A DNA stretch of 19,310 nucleotides, taken from assembly GCA_016722045.1 (NCBI GenBank), contig JADKGY010000011.1, positions 1 through 19,310 on the forward strand, given 5' to 3'. The stretch comes from Candidatus Opimibacter skivensis (GTDB lineage: Bacteria > Bacteroidota > Bacteroidia > Chitinophagales > Saprospiraceae). Positions within the stretch are counted from its first letter, which is position 1. Each line of letters opens with the position of its first letter. Positions 7,627-14,492 of the stretch are shown piece after piece. The notes under the pieces were generated by a model. The model was not told the DNA's origin. It searched no databases and was given only the letters and a program-made list of their open reading frames with translations. The position numbers and the translations under genes are program-made.

Positions 7627-7642
7627 TACGAAACAATTCGTA
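7627..7642. promoter_or_regulatory. BlaI-type operator 2 (TACGAA-N4-TTCGTA)
   Basis: This second copy of the dyad has spacer ACAA and ends eight bases before the repressor start codon at 7650. The two dyads also share the flanks A before and CTA after. Repressor bound here would block transcription or initiation directly. Confidence 0.75.
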
Positions 7643-7649
7643 CTACAAT

Positions 7650-8042
7650 ATGGTAAACGAAATAAAACCGACCGATGGCGAACTGGAGATCCTCCAGATC
7701 CTATGGAAAAAAGGTCCTTCAACTGTCCGGGAAGTCAACGATCTCCTCAATGATGATCAGGACAAATCAACCGGCTACACCACCACACTTAAGATCATGC
7801 AGATCATGTATGAAAAAGGATTACTGCTCCGTGATGATGCCCAACGTACACATATTTACACAGCTGCTGTGCGCGAAGGCAAAATACAATCTGCTCTACT
7901 GGATCGTTTTTTAAACGCAGCTTACAAAGGCTCAGCTTCAAAACTTGCTCTGCAATTGTTAGGCAATCACAAAACCACACCGGACGAATTAGCAGCGATA
8001 AAAGCATTGATTGATCAACTCGAAAAAAATAAACCATCATGA
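7650..8042 (+). CDS. BlaI/MecI/CopY family transcriptional repressor
   Basis: The protein has 130 residues, the normal length. Residues 5-75 form the winged helix: PTDGELEILQILWKKGPSTVREVNDLL, then STGYTTTLKIMQIMYEKGLLLRDD as recognition helix and wing, with HIYTAA closing the wing. The C-terminal 50 residues are the dimerisation helices in which the family is cut by its partner protease. In known systems (BlaI, MecI, CopY) the repressor binds a dyad in its own promoter and is removed when a membrane sensor or metal acts. Here two such dyads precede the gene, and it overlaps the sensor gene by four bases (ATGA at 8039-8042), so the two are translated together. No beta-lactamase is adjacent, so resistance to beta-lactams should not be assumed. 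Confidence 0.93.
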   Translation: MVNEIKPTDGELEILQILWKKGPSTVREVNDLLNDDQDKSTGYTTTLKIMQIMYEKGLLLRDDAQRTHIYTAAVREGKIQSALLDRFLNAAYKGSASKLALQLLGNHKTTPDELAAIKALIDQLEKNKPS

Positions 8043-9841
8043 ACCTGACAACTCATTGGATGCAATCCGATTGGTGCAAAGCGTTAGGCTGGACCTTCGT
8101 TCATTCACTATGGCAAATAGCAGCTATAGGATTATTACTCTACATCATCCTGAGATTAATTCCGGGTAGAAGCGCTCATATACGCTACACCATTTCAACA
8201 ATGGCGATATGGATGATTGTGATCACAGTATTATCCACATTCATCATCATGCTTCCGAACTCAAATTCCGTGACCGAAATTTCAGGGCAAGTCATCCTTG
8301 TGAAAATAGCAGAAGCATACACACTGACCGATCGAATCTCGATGTGGCTCGAAAACCGCATGCCTATGATGCTCTCCATATGGTTTGGCGGTGTCATCAT
8401 CCTCATGCTGAGACTCGCATTTAGCCTTTTATGGGTTCAGTATATGCGTTCTGTTGCAGCCCCACTTATCCCTGTACAAAATATAGTCAATGATTTAATT
8501 CATCGCCTTCAGATCCGAATCAAACCTCTTGTATCCGAATCAGGATATGTATCCTCACCGGTCACTATCGGACATATCAAACCGGTTATTCTCTTTCCGA
8601 TAGGTATCATCAATCAATTAAATCCGCAGGAAGTAGAAGCTATCCTCACACATGAACTGGCACACATCGTCAGGAGAGATTATCTATCCAATCTGATTCA
8701 ATCTTTTATCGAAACCATCTTTTATTATCACCCGGTCACCTGGTGGATTTCAAATAAAGTGAGAACAGAGCGTGAAAACCGTGCTGATGACCTGGCTATT
8801 TCATGGTGTGGCGATCATGTCGGCTATGCCAAAGCATTGATCACAGTTCAGGAAATGGAACTCGGAAATGCACCATCACTATCCATTGGTTTTGCATCCG
8901 GCAAAGGTGCCATGCTGGCCCGTATCCAACGTATTCTTCACATCCCTTATAAAAACCACAATCAAATGGAAAAGACAGTATTGATCAGTCTTTGCTCACT
9001 ATTTTTCCTTGGCTTCACCCTCAACAGCCATACTATTCAGGATCAAAAAAATGAAAAGACTTCCGCACCGGCAGAAATTGTAAATGTCGAAGTAACATCG
9101 TCGGATTCAATTCCGTCTAAAGGAACATATATGATCCACAAAAAAACAGACAATCAGGATATAAGCATCCAGGTCGAAGATGGAGATATCAAGGAACTCA
9201 AAGTCGATGGTAAAGAAATAGCACCGGAACAGTTTAATCATTACGATTCAGTCATCGACGAGTTGTTTGGCTCAATGGAAGCACCACCATCAGCAGAAGG
9301 ATTTAATTTCACGATGCCGGCTATGCCGCCTATGCCGGACATGCCTGAAATGCCGGACATGCCGCCCTCCTCATTTTCATATACCATGCCAGTGATGCCA
9401 CCTATGCCACCCATGCCTTCAATGGGGATGAATGAAATGGAATTGGAACATTTATTTGGAGATGATTCAAACTTGGCCATCTTAAGAGATGGGCATCTTG
9501 AAGAATTATTAAAAGGTCAGATGGGCAATCTCTCCTTTTTATCCGATACCAATAATCCGGAAGGTGCAAAAATTATCATTATCAGAAACGGTGATTCAAC
9601 TGTTATAGTCAGTCCGGATATTCAATGGGCTGAGGGAAGTCCTGCTCCATCAATGAATCGCGATATATATATTCAAAATGGAGATAATTGGAAAAAGCAA
9701 CAACAAGCGTGGAAAGAACAGGAAGAAGAATTGAAAAACACTGGGAAGAAAATGCAGGACAATGGCAGGACAACTGGCGCGAACAACAGGCACATATGCA
9801 GGCAGAACAAGAACGTCTGCGTAGTGAAGGGGACAGGATGA
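8039..9841 (+). CDS. BlaR1/MecR1-like M56 sensor protease (frame broken near 9733)
   Basis: This is an integral-membrane zinc protease of family M56 paired with the BlaI repressor. Transmembrane segments lie in the first 130 residues (GWTFVHSLWQ start). The gluzincin motif HELAH is at residues 205-209 and the third zinc ligand E246 is in ERENRADDLA. A last membrane helix (about 313-331, TVLISLCSLFFLGFTLNS) leads into the external sensor region. That region lacks the penicillin-binding domain of true BlaR1. Instead it has a Met/Pro-rich segment (about 426-468, 13 methionines) and a coiled coil rich in Q, E, R and W. After about residue 564 the frame turns to low-complexity nonsense ending at 9841, while the coiled coil continues in the -1 frame to 10188. 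A likely missing base at about 9733 splits the gene; the whole protein would be about 716 residues. Confidence 0.9.
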   Translation: MNLTTHWMQSDWCKALGWTFVHSLWQIAAIGLLLYIILRLIPGRSAHIRYTISTMAIWMIVITVLSTFIIMLPNSNSVTEISGQVILVKIAEAYTLTDRISMWLENRMPMMLSIWFGGVIILMLRLAFSLLWVQYMRSVAAPLIPVQNIVNDLIHRLQIRIKPLVSESGYVSSPVTIGHIKPVILFPIGIINQLNPQEVEAILTHELAHIVRRDYLSNLIQSFIETIFYYHPVTWWISNKVRTERENRADDLAISWCGDHVGYAKALITVQEMELGNAPSLSIGFASGKGAMLARIQRILHIPYKNHNQMEKTVLISLCSLFFLGFTLNSHTIQDQKNEKTSAPAEIVNVEVTSSDSIPSKGTYMIHKKTDNQDISIQVEDGDIKELKVDGKEIAPEQFNHYDSVIDELFGSMEAPPSAEGFNFTMPAMPPMPDMPEMPDMPPSSFSYTMPVMPPMPPMPSMGMNEMELEHLFGDDSNLAILRDGHLEELLKGQMGNLSFLSDTNNPEGAKIIIIRNGDSTVIVSPDIQWAEGSPAPSMNRDIYIQNGDNWKKQQQAWKEQEEELKNTGKKMQDNGRTTGANNRHICRQNKNVCVVKGTG

Positions 9842-10188
9842 GAGAACAAGGAGACAAAATCAGAGAAGAAAGTCGAGAGTATATGAACTCCGGTGATTAC
9901 AACAGAGCTCTTGAAGATGCATTGAAGAGAGAACTTGAAACACCCAGAGCGTATACGTTTATGGCTCCTCGTATGGGCATGACAGAAGAGATGGTTGAAG
10001 AAGGGCTTGTACAACCCGGCGAAGAAGCAGATGTAATCCTGACACCTGATAAGTTGAAAATAAATGGTAAAAAAATGCCGGAAAATATCCACCAGAAATA
10101 TCTCAGAATGTATGAACAACAACAAGGTGTAGAATTATCAGGCAATTCGCGAGTTGAATTCAAAACGAAAAGCAGAAGAAGTATGTAA
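9688..10188 (+). CDS. C-terminal continuation of the M56 sensor protein (other frame)
   Basis: From about 9734 this frame carries the natural continuation of the coiled coil: EKHWEENAGQWQDNWREQQ and then repeated E/R/Q segments to about 9880. After it comes a small folded end, with YTFMAPRMGMTEEMVEEGL, a turn PGEEADVILTPDKLKINGKKMP and a basic tail. The part before 9734 in this frame is a shadow of the other frame, so ATG 9688 is not a real start. The joint EEEL + EKHWEE is repaired by adding one G between TTG and AAAAAC, or by a -1 slip on AAAAAC. The tail segment DKLKINGKKMPENIHQKYL resembles the end of other Bacteroidota M56 proteins. It is external by topology. Confidence 0.75.
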   Translation: MEKATTSVERTGRRIEKHWEENAGQWQDNWREQQAHMQAEQERLRSEGDRMREQGDKIREESREYMNSGDYNRALEDALKRELETPRAYTFMAPRMGMTEEMVEEGLVQPGEEADVILTPDKLKINGKKMPENIHQKYLRMYEQQQGVELSGNSRVEFKTKSRRSM

Positions 10189-10198
10189 TTCGTCCTTT

Positions 10199-10208
10199 AG
10201 ATGCATCT
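10199..10208. other. 10-bp palindrome AGATGCATCT
   Basis: A perfect palindrome lies just after the M56 stop codon. It resembles the second hairpin of the double-hairpin repeats near 11586, 12176 and 12321, but the flanks do not match. It could be part of a weak stem before the next gene. Confidence 0.3.
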
Positions 10209-10257
10209 TTCCATCGAATAAGGAACGAAAAGAATTGAAACCAATAGGATAGTACCC

Positions 10258-10265
10258 TATCTTTA
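10258..10265 (+). promoter_or_regulatory. possible -7 element TATCTTTA
   Basis: TATCTTTA matches seven of eight positions of the Bacteroidota -7 consensus TAnnTTTG and lies about 43 bases upstream of the PDZ gene. No clear TTTG is found at -33, so this is a weak call. Confidence 0.2.
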
Positions 10266-10307
10266 AATAATATAGAAACCATTTAAACCTAATCAATCAT
10301 CTTCATT

Positions 10308-11411
10308 ATGAAACAGGCGAGTTTACTCATTACATTTTGCACATTAATTTGTTTGTCGGCATCTGCCCAGACAACTACCATTGAGAAGAATGAAAAGCGA
10401 ATCACGATCACGACGACTAAAGTTGATGAAAATGGAAAGTCAGTTACCGAAACATGGATTGCAGAAGGAGATCAGCCGGAGCAAATCCTGGAGAAAATGG
10501 CAGTGAATCCTGATGTCCTGCAAAAGATGAATAGTGACGATCAGACTAAAAAGCAAAATGAAGAACGTCTCTTTCTGTTCAGGAGCGCCGGCGACAAAGT
10601 TGCTGTTGAAGGCAAGCTGAGTGACAGTGACAATGCAAATGAAAATAAGAATACTGACAAAGTCGAAAAAGTGATCATTATTACAAATGATAAAGACACC
10701 GATAGTCCTAAGGCATATTACCATGGCGGACCAGTTCATGCAGATGTATGGGTCCGTGGCACAAATGATAATCTGAAAAACAATTGCGCTGCACTTGGGG
10801 TATATGTTGATTATCATGGTGAAAATGGAACCAGGATCAATTCACTGATTGAAAAAGGTGGAGCTAAAGAAGCCGGGTTACAGGAAGGTGATGTGATCAA
10901 CAAAATCGAAAAGTATGACATCACCGATTTTCCTTCACTTCATGATGCCCTTTCTCATTATGTTGCAGGTGATGTTGTCTTAGTTCGTTTTGTACGTGAG
11001 GATAAAAACATGAAAGCTAAAGTCGAACTTAAAGACTGGGCTCAACTCCCCGGCCACGAATGGCGCGCACGCACAGATTGCGGCAATCCGGTGAAAGATG
11101 AAGACGTCAAACAAGGACCTGTAGAAGATCCAACCAGCACTCAGAATATTCAACAACTGGATCTTCAGAACGCACGTGTATATCCTAATCCAACCGAAGG
11201 TGCTTTTGCATTATCCTTCCAGTCCAAACCCGGTCCACTTACAATATCCATCACAGATGTAAATGGTAAAGTAGTGTATCAGGAAAACAACGACAATACC
11301 ACAGGATCATACAATCATGACATCGATCTAAAAGGTGTTCCGCAAGGCAATTACATCTTATCTGTCAATCAGGGCGGTAAAATCTACACCCAGCAGATTT
11401 CAAAACAGTAA
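10308..11411 (+). CDS. secreted PDZ-domain protein with T9SS sorting tail
   Basis: The 367-residue protein opens with a signal peptide (MKQASLLITFCTLICLSASAQ). Residues 22-155 are polar, rich in Thr, Lys and Asp, with no family I recognise. Residues about 162-230 form a PDZ domain: LGVYVDYHGENGTRINSLIEKGG, then AKEAGLQEGDVINKIEKYDI as the carboxylate-loop and helix, then VVLVRFVRE as the last strand. The last 80 residues are a type A T9SS sorting domain (ARVYPNPTEGAFALSF, then ITDVNGKVVYQ, then LKGVPQGNYILSV). The gene lies 120 bases after the M56 gene in the same direction and ends before a strong terminator, so it may belong to the same transcription unit. PDZ domains bind protein C-termini, so a partner role in envelope signalling or proteolysis is possible but unproved. 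Confidence 0.85.
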   Translation: MKQASLLITFCTLICLSASAQTTTIEKNEKRITITTTKVDENGKSVTETWIAEGDQPEQILEKMAVNPDVLQKMNSDDQTKKQNEERLFLFRSAGDKVAVEGKLSDSDNANENKNTDKVEKVIIITNDKDTDSPKAYYHGGPVHADVWVRGTNDNLKNNCAALGVYVDYHGENGTRINSLIEKGGAKEAGLQEGDVINKIEKYDITDFPSLHDALSHYVAGDVVLVRFVREDKNMKAKVELKDWAQLPGHEWRARTDCGNPVKDEDVKQGPVEDPTSTQNIQQLDLQNARVYPNPTEGAFALSFQSKPGPLTISITDVNGKVVYQENNDNTTGSYNHDIDLKGVPQGNYILSVNQGGKIYTQQISKQ

Positions 11412-11447
11412 CAGCGAACTTTCATACTTAATATTTCATATATCTGG

Positions 11448-11476
11448 AACCGGCAGCGAGGAGTTGCCGGTTTTTT
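11448..11476 (+). terminator. rho-independent terminator after the PDZ gene
   Basis: Arms AACCGGCA (11448-11455) and TGCCGGTT (11465-11472) pair perfectly over eight bases around a nine-base loop and are followed by a T tract to 11476. It closes the BlaI/BlaR1/PDZ block 36 bases after the last stop codon. Confidence 0.9.
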
Positions 11477-11503
11477 GGCCCCTAAATCCCCTAAAGGGGA
11501 CTT
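11477..11503 (+). repeat. CCCCTAAATCCCC-type intergenic repeat, copy A
   Basis: GCCCCTAAATCCCC is followed by TAA and AGGGGACTT; the CCCC and GGGG blocks allow a small stem. The same sequence recurs after the DUF486 gene at 12069-12094, and an inverted, expanded form lies at 4905-4975. Copy A starts directly at the end of the terminator. Confidence 0.8.
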
Positions 11504-11520
11504 CAAATTAATATCCTCCA

Positions 11521-11615
11521 CTATTTGAAGATTGTAACTTCAAATCCATATCCTGAATCTTCAACTTTAGTGGAATCATATAAAAGCAGATTTCATCTGC
11601 ATAGTGCAATCTTTT
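11521..11615. repeat. double-hairpin repeat, copy 1
   Basis: Copy 1 opens with CTATTTGAAG. Hairpin 1 is TTTGAAG/CTTCAAA at 11524-11544. Hairpin 2 is GCAGAT-TTC-ATCTGC at 11586-11600, 62 bases further on. The unit ends in CTTTT-rich sequence. It has the same layout as the copies at 12110 and 12255. Confidence 0.75.
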
Positions 11616-11693
11616 CTTTTTCTTACTTTGAATTAGATTCGTAATATTTTTTAATATATTTATTCGTCATTACGTCATTCGTTATTCACTACC

Positions 11694-12065
11694 ATGCCCC
11701 GCGGACTTGCCACCATCGGATTACTCATGCTCTCCAATATTTTTATGACTCTCGCCTGGTACGGCCATCTGAAATTTGGAGAGATGAAGGGATTTCAAAA
11801 ACTCGGACTCCTGACGATCATCTGCATCAGCTGGGGTATTGCATTTTTCGAATATTGTGCCCAGGTTCCGGCCAACAGACTTGGCTATCAACAATATGGA
11901 GGCCCATATACGTTGGTTCAGCTAAAAGTCATCCAGGAAGTCATCACCCTCGTCATCTTCACCATCTTCACTCTCCTTGTTTTTCGCAATGAGACATTCA
12001 GGATCAATCACTTCATCGGATTCCTTTTCCTGGTGCTTGCAGTGTATTTTATATTCAAGAAATAA
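11694..12065 (+). CDS. DUF486 (DMT-related) small membrane protein
   Basis: The product has 123 residues and four predicted membrane helices: GLATIGLLMLSNIFMTLAWY, then LGLLTIICISWGIAFFEY, then VIQEVITLVIFTIFTLLVF and IGFLFLVLAVYFIF. The segments LAWYGHLKF and EYCAQVPANRLGY, with a following QYGGPYTLVQLKVIQE, are signatures of DUF486 proteins, which belong to the drug/metabolite transporter superfamily but have half its length. Function is unknown; a homodimeric small transporter is a fair guess by analogy with four-helix SMR proteins. It is preceded and followed by copies of the same structured repeats, and it converges on the agmatine deiminase gene. Confidence 0.9.
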   Translation: MPRGLATIGLLMLSNIFMTLAWYGHLKFGEMKGFQKLGLLTIICISWGIAFFEYCAQVPANRLGYQQYGGPYTLVQLKVIQEVITLVIFTIFTLLVFRNETFRINHFIGFLFLVLAVYFIFKK

Positions 12066-12068
12066 TTT

Positions 12069-12094
12069 GCCCCTAAATCCCCTAAAGGGGACTT
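12069..12094 (+). repeat. CCCCTAAATCCCC-type intergenic repeat, copy B
   Basis: This copy matches copy A at 11477-11503 base for base from GCCCC to GACTT and lies four bases after the DUF486 stop codon. As with copy A, a double-hairpin repeat follows about 17 bases later, so the two together form one composite module. Confidence 0.8.
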
Positions 12095-12109
12095 ATATTT
12101 TACGAAACG

Positions 12110-12208
12110 CTATTTGAAGTTTCCAAACTTCAAATCAATATCATGAATCTCCAAGTTTATGGTAATCATTTCAATACAGAATGCATCTGCATAAATCAGG
12201 CTTTCGTT
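12110..12208. repeat. double-hairpin repeat, copy 2
   Basis: Hairpin 1 at 12113-12134 has perfect 10-base arms TTTGAAGTTT/AAACTTCAAA around CC. Hairpin 2 is the weaker ACAGAATGCATCTGC at 12176-12190, 63 bases later. The end CTTTCG is shared with copy 4. Confidence 0.75.
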
Positions 12209-12217
12209 TTTCACACA

Positions 12218-12250
12218 CTATTTGAAGTTTGAAACTTCAAATCAATTTCC
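12218..12250. repeat. double-hairpin repeat, copy 3 (only hairpin 1)
   Basis: TTTGAAGTTT and AAACTTCAAA flank a single G at 12221-12241. The second hairpin is missing; the next copy starts directly after. It looks like a partial unit. Confidence 0.7.
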
Positions 12251-12254
12251 CCCG

Positions 12255-12353
12255 CTATTTGAAGTTTCAAACTTCAAATCAATATATTTCATCTTCCTCT
12301 TTTAGTGAAATCATTTCAAAGCAGATTGCATCTGCAAAAGGAAATCTTTCGCT
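12255..12353. repeat. double-hairpin repeat, copy 4
   Basis: Hairpin 1 is at 12258-12278 with perfect 10-base arms around one C. Hairpin 2 is GCAGAT-TGC-ATCTGC at 12321-12335, 63 bases later. The unit ends in AATCTTTCGC. It is the best preserved full copy. Confidence 0.75.
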
Positions 12354-12395
12354 GCACTCGAATGGTCTAATTAATTATTGAAATCAAACGTGTAC

Positions 12396-12437
12396 TGAAT
12401 ACTGAACCCTGAATACTGAATACTGAATACTGAATAC
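12396..12437. repeat. heptamer tandem repeat, six units of TGAATAC
   Basis: Six 7-bp units, five of them exact TGAATAC and one TGAACCC, lie between the converging DUF486 and agmatine deiminase genes. It is the same heptamer as the array at 5962-6017, also at a converging junction. Confidence 0.88.
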
Positions 12438-12477
12438 CGCTTACCGTTTACCTCTTTCTGTCTTAATGTCTTACTGC

Positions 12478-13524
12478 TCACACAGCCGGCTCCTGCTGAC
12501 TCAGACAATGAAAACTTCCCAGTCCCCAGATCACATCAACTGAATCAATTCCTACCACTGTGCGATCAGGAAAACAACTTTGAATTATTTCCATCGCTTC
12601 ATCATCCCTGTCACTTCGAAATGTCGGTACGATCACATGCAGATTTGAAATATAAAAATTGGCATACGATGCAGGCAATCGCTGCCCATTATAATGTATC
12701 GCATCAGGCATCGGTAACTCTACAATTGTAAGCTGTCGATCATTGAGCAATCGCATCGTTTGCAGTTGCTTCAGGTTATGTTTTAAAGGTGCAAAGTTTT
12801 CGTCTGCTTTATTATGTTCGATCACAGTAATGACAGAATCCTCATTATAGAATCTTACTGTATCATCAATGTGTCCATCCGTATCATCACCGATGATTCC
12901 TTCATCAACCCATAGGATTTGTTCAACACCATAATAATCAACAAGGTATTGTTCAATCTCTCGTTTTGTCAGATGAGGATTGCGGTTTGGATTGAGCAGG
13001 CATGATGTCGATGTGATCAATGTTCCCTGGCCGTTAAAATCAACGCTTCCACCTTCCATGATTATTCCCGGATGATAGACAGGAATATCATATGCTTTAC
13101 CGATGAGCGTTGGGATCACATCATCAAGATCAAAAGGCGGATACTTTCCTCCCCAGGCATTGTGGCCCCAATCCACTATTACCTTGGGATGTCTGCTGTC
13201 AGGATTGATCAGGAAAGCAGGTCCATGATCGCGGCACCAGGCATCATTCGTCGGATGATGGTAGAATTTTATTCTTTCCAGTGGAACATCATGTTGTGTC
13301 AGGATTTTTCTAGCCTCATTTTCCATCACAGCATCTGCAACATTGATATGCACATACTCACCGGCGACAAGTGTCTTGATAAATTGTGAATAAGGCTGGA
13401 ACACAGTTTCAATTTTTCCGGGCCATGTGTCAGGATTATGAGGCCAGCTTAACCATGTAGCCGTGTGTAATGCAAATTCAGCAGGAAAATAATAGCCGGC
13501 TTGCGCGGGTGTCAATTCACTCAT
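12478..13524 (-). CDS. aguA: agmatine deiminase
   Basis: The enzyme hydrolyses agmatine to N-carbamoylputrescine and ammonia. The protein has 348 residues, the usual length, of the peptidyl-arginine-deiminase-like fold. Visible signatures are TWLSWPHNPDTWPGK near the N-terminus, DAWCRDHGPAFL, then IIMEGGSVDFNGQGTLI, the WVDEGIIGDDTDGHIDDTVRF segment with substrate-binding Asp/His residues, and the catalytic cysteine C340 in WGLGSFHCLSQQ. It overlaps the upstream amidase gene by eight bases, which points to translational coupling and one operon for putrescine synthesis from agmatine. It is cytoplasmic, with no signal peptide. No arginine decarboxylase lies in the window, so the agmatine source is elsewhere or external. 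Confidence 0.96.
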   Translation of the reverse strand: MSELTPAQAGYYFPAEFALHTATWLSWPHNPDTWPGKIETVFQPYSQFIKTLVAGEYVHINVADAVMENEARKILTQHDVPLERIKFYHHPTNDAWCRDHGPAFLINPDSRHPKVIVDWGHNAWGGKYPPFDLDDVIPTLIGKAYDIPVYHPGIIMEGGSVDFNGQGTLITSTSCLLNPNRNPHLTKREIEQYLVDYYGVEQILWVDEGIIGDDTDGHIDDTVRFYNEDSVITVIEHNKADENFAPLKHNLKQLQTMRLLNDRQLTIVELPMPDAIHYNGQRLPASYANFYISNLHVIVPTFRSDRDDEAMEIIQSCFPDRTVVGIDSVDVIWGLGSFHCLSQQEPAV

Positions 13525-14389
13525 CTATATATCGCTTCGTAATAGGTTCATAAGAATCAATGCGGCGATCACGTAGAAATGGCCAGTGCGTCCGGTATTG
13601 ATCAGTCTTTTGTGTATCCACTTCAACAACGATCGTTTCCTCTTTGTCATGCGAAGCCTGTTGTATGATTGTTCCGAAAGGATTTGATACAAATGATCCT
13701 CCCCAAAATTTCATTCGTCCATCCTGCTCCATTCCTACACGATTCACACCGACAACATGCACACCATTGGCAACAGCATGACTGCGTTGTATGGTTTGCC
13801 AGGCATTGTATTGCTCAGTGTTTGTCGCTTCGTTTTGTGATGTCGCCCATCCAATCGCTGTAGGATAAAAAAGAATTTCAGCGCCCATCAATGAAGTGAT
13901 CCTTGCCGCTTCAGGATACCATTGATCCCAGCAGATCAATACGCCGATCGTCGCAAATTTTGTTTTGAAAATTTTATAGCCCAGATCACCCGGTGTGAAA
14001 TAAAATTTTTCATAATAATGCGGATCATCCGGTATGTGCATTTTCCTGTACTTACCCAGATATGATCCATCAGCATCTAATACGGCAGTGGTATTGTGAT
14101 AAATGCCTTGTGCTCTTTTTTCAAATAACGAAGCAATAATGACAATACCTAATTCGGCTGCGATGATAGATAATATATCCGATGACGGTCCGGGAATGGC
14201 TTCTGCCAGCAGGAAATTATCATAATCTTCTTCGTCGCAGAAATAGAGCGAAATGAACAACTCCTGAAGGCATACGATCTGTGCTCCAAGCGCATGTGCT
14301 TTTCTGATTCCTTCAATTGCCTTGTTCATGTTGGTCGCTTTGTCGGCTACACAACTCATCTGGACGAGGCCAATATTGACTTTACTCAT
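13517..14389 (-). CDS. aguB: N-carbamoylputrescine amidase
   Basis: This nitrilase-superfamily enzyme converts N-carbamoylputrescine to putrescine, CO2 and ammonia, the step after agmatine deiminase. The 290 residues carry the Glu-Lys-Cys triad: E43 in CLQELF, K116 in YRKMHIPDDP and C153 in GVLICWDQWYPEAAR. The segments YEKFYFTPGD and RSHAVANGVHVVGVNRVG, with FWGGSFVSNPFG and a final HWPFLRDRRIDSY, are specific to the plant/bacterial AguB type rather than to other nitrilases. It is the first gene of a two-gene minus-strand operon, with the deiminase start inside its last codons. The upstream 103 bases are shared with the divergent Vsr gene and so hold both promoters. Confidence 0.96.
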   Translation of the reverse strand: MSKVNIGLVQMSCVADKATNMNKAIEGIRKAHALGAQIVCLQELFISLYFCDEEDYDNFLLAEAIPGPSSDILSIIAAELGIVIIASLFEKRAQGIYHNTTAVLDADGSYLGKYRKMHIPDDPHYYEKFYFTPGDLGYKIFKTKFATIGVLICWDQWYPEAARITSLMGAEILFYPTAIGWATSQNEATNTEQYNAWQTIQRSHAVANGVHVVGVNRVGMEQDGRMKFWGGSFVSNPFGTIIQQASHDKEETIVVEVDTQKTDQYRTHWPFLRDRRIDSYEPITKRYIDE

Positions 14390-14423
14390 TTAATATTTTG
14401 TTATTCAAAATTAAGGGTTATAA

Positions 14424-14455
14424 TTTGTGCTTACATAGGTTAAAGATAAACTTTG
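14424..14455 (+). promoter_or_regulatory. candidate promoter for the Vsr-restriction enzyme operon
   Basis: TTTG at 14424-14427 and TAAACTTTG at 14447-14455 are separated by 19 bases. This is close to the Bacteroidota pattern TTTG then TAnnTTTG, with one extra base inside the -7 element. Transcription would begin about 30 bases before the GTG start. Confidence 0.3.
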
Positions 14456-14492
14456 AAATCAGATGTGAACTTGAATTCATATTTTTGGATAA

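Noticed and set aside
7650..9841. Beta-lactam resistance operon
   Set aside because: The sensor has no penicillin-binding domain and no beta-lactamase or PBP2a gene lies nearby.
9673..10125. 150-codon minus-strand open frame in the M56 tail
   Set aside because: It is rich in Cys, Phe and Ser, as expected from the complement of a Glu/Arg/Gln coiled coil, so it is a shadow.
11477..12353. DUF486 gene as a composite transposon between direct repeats
   Set aside because: No transposase, and the repeats resemble intergenic repeat families found after other genes too.
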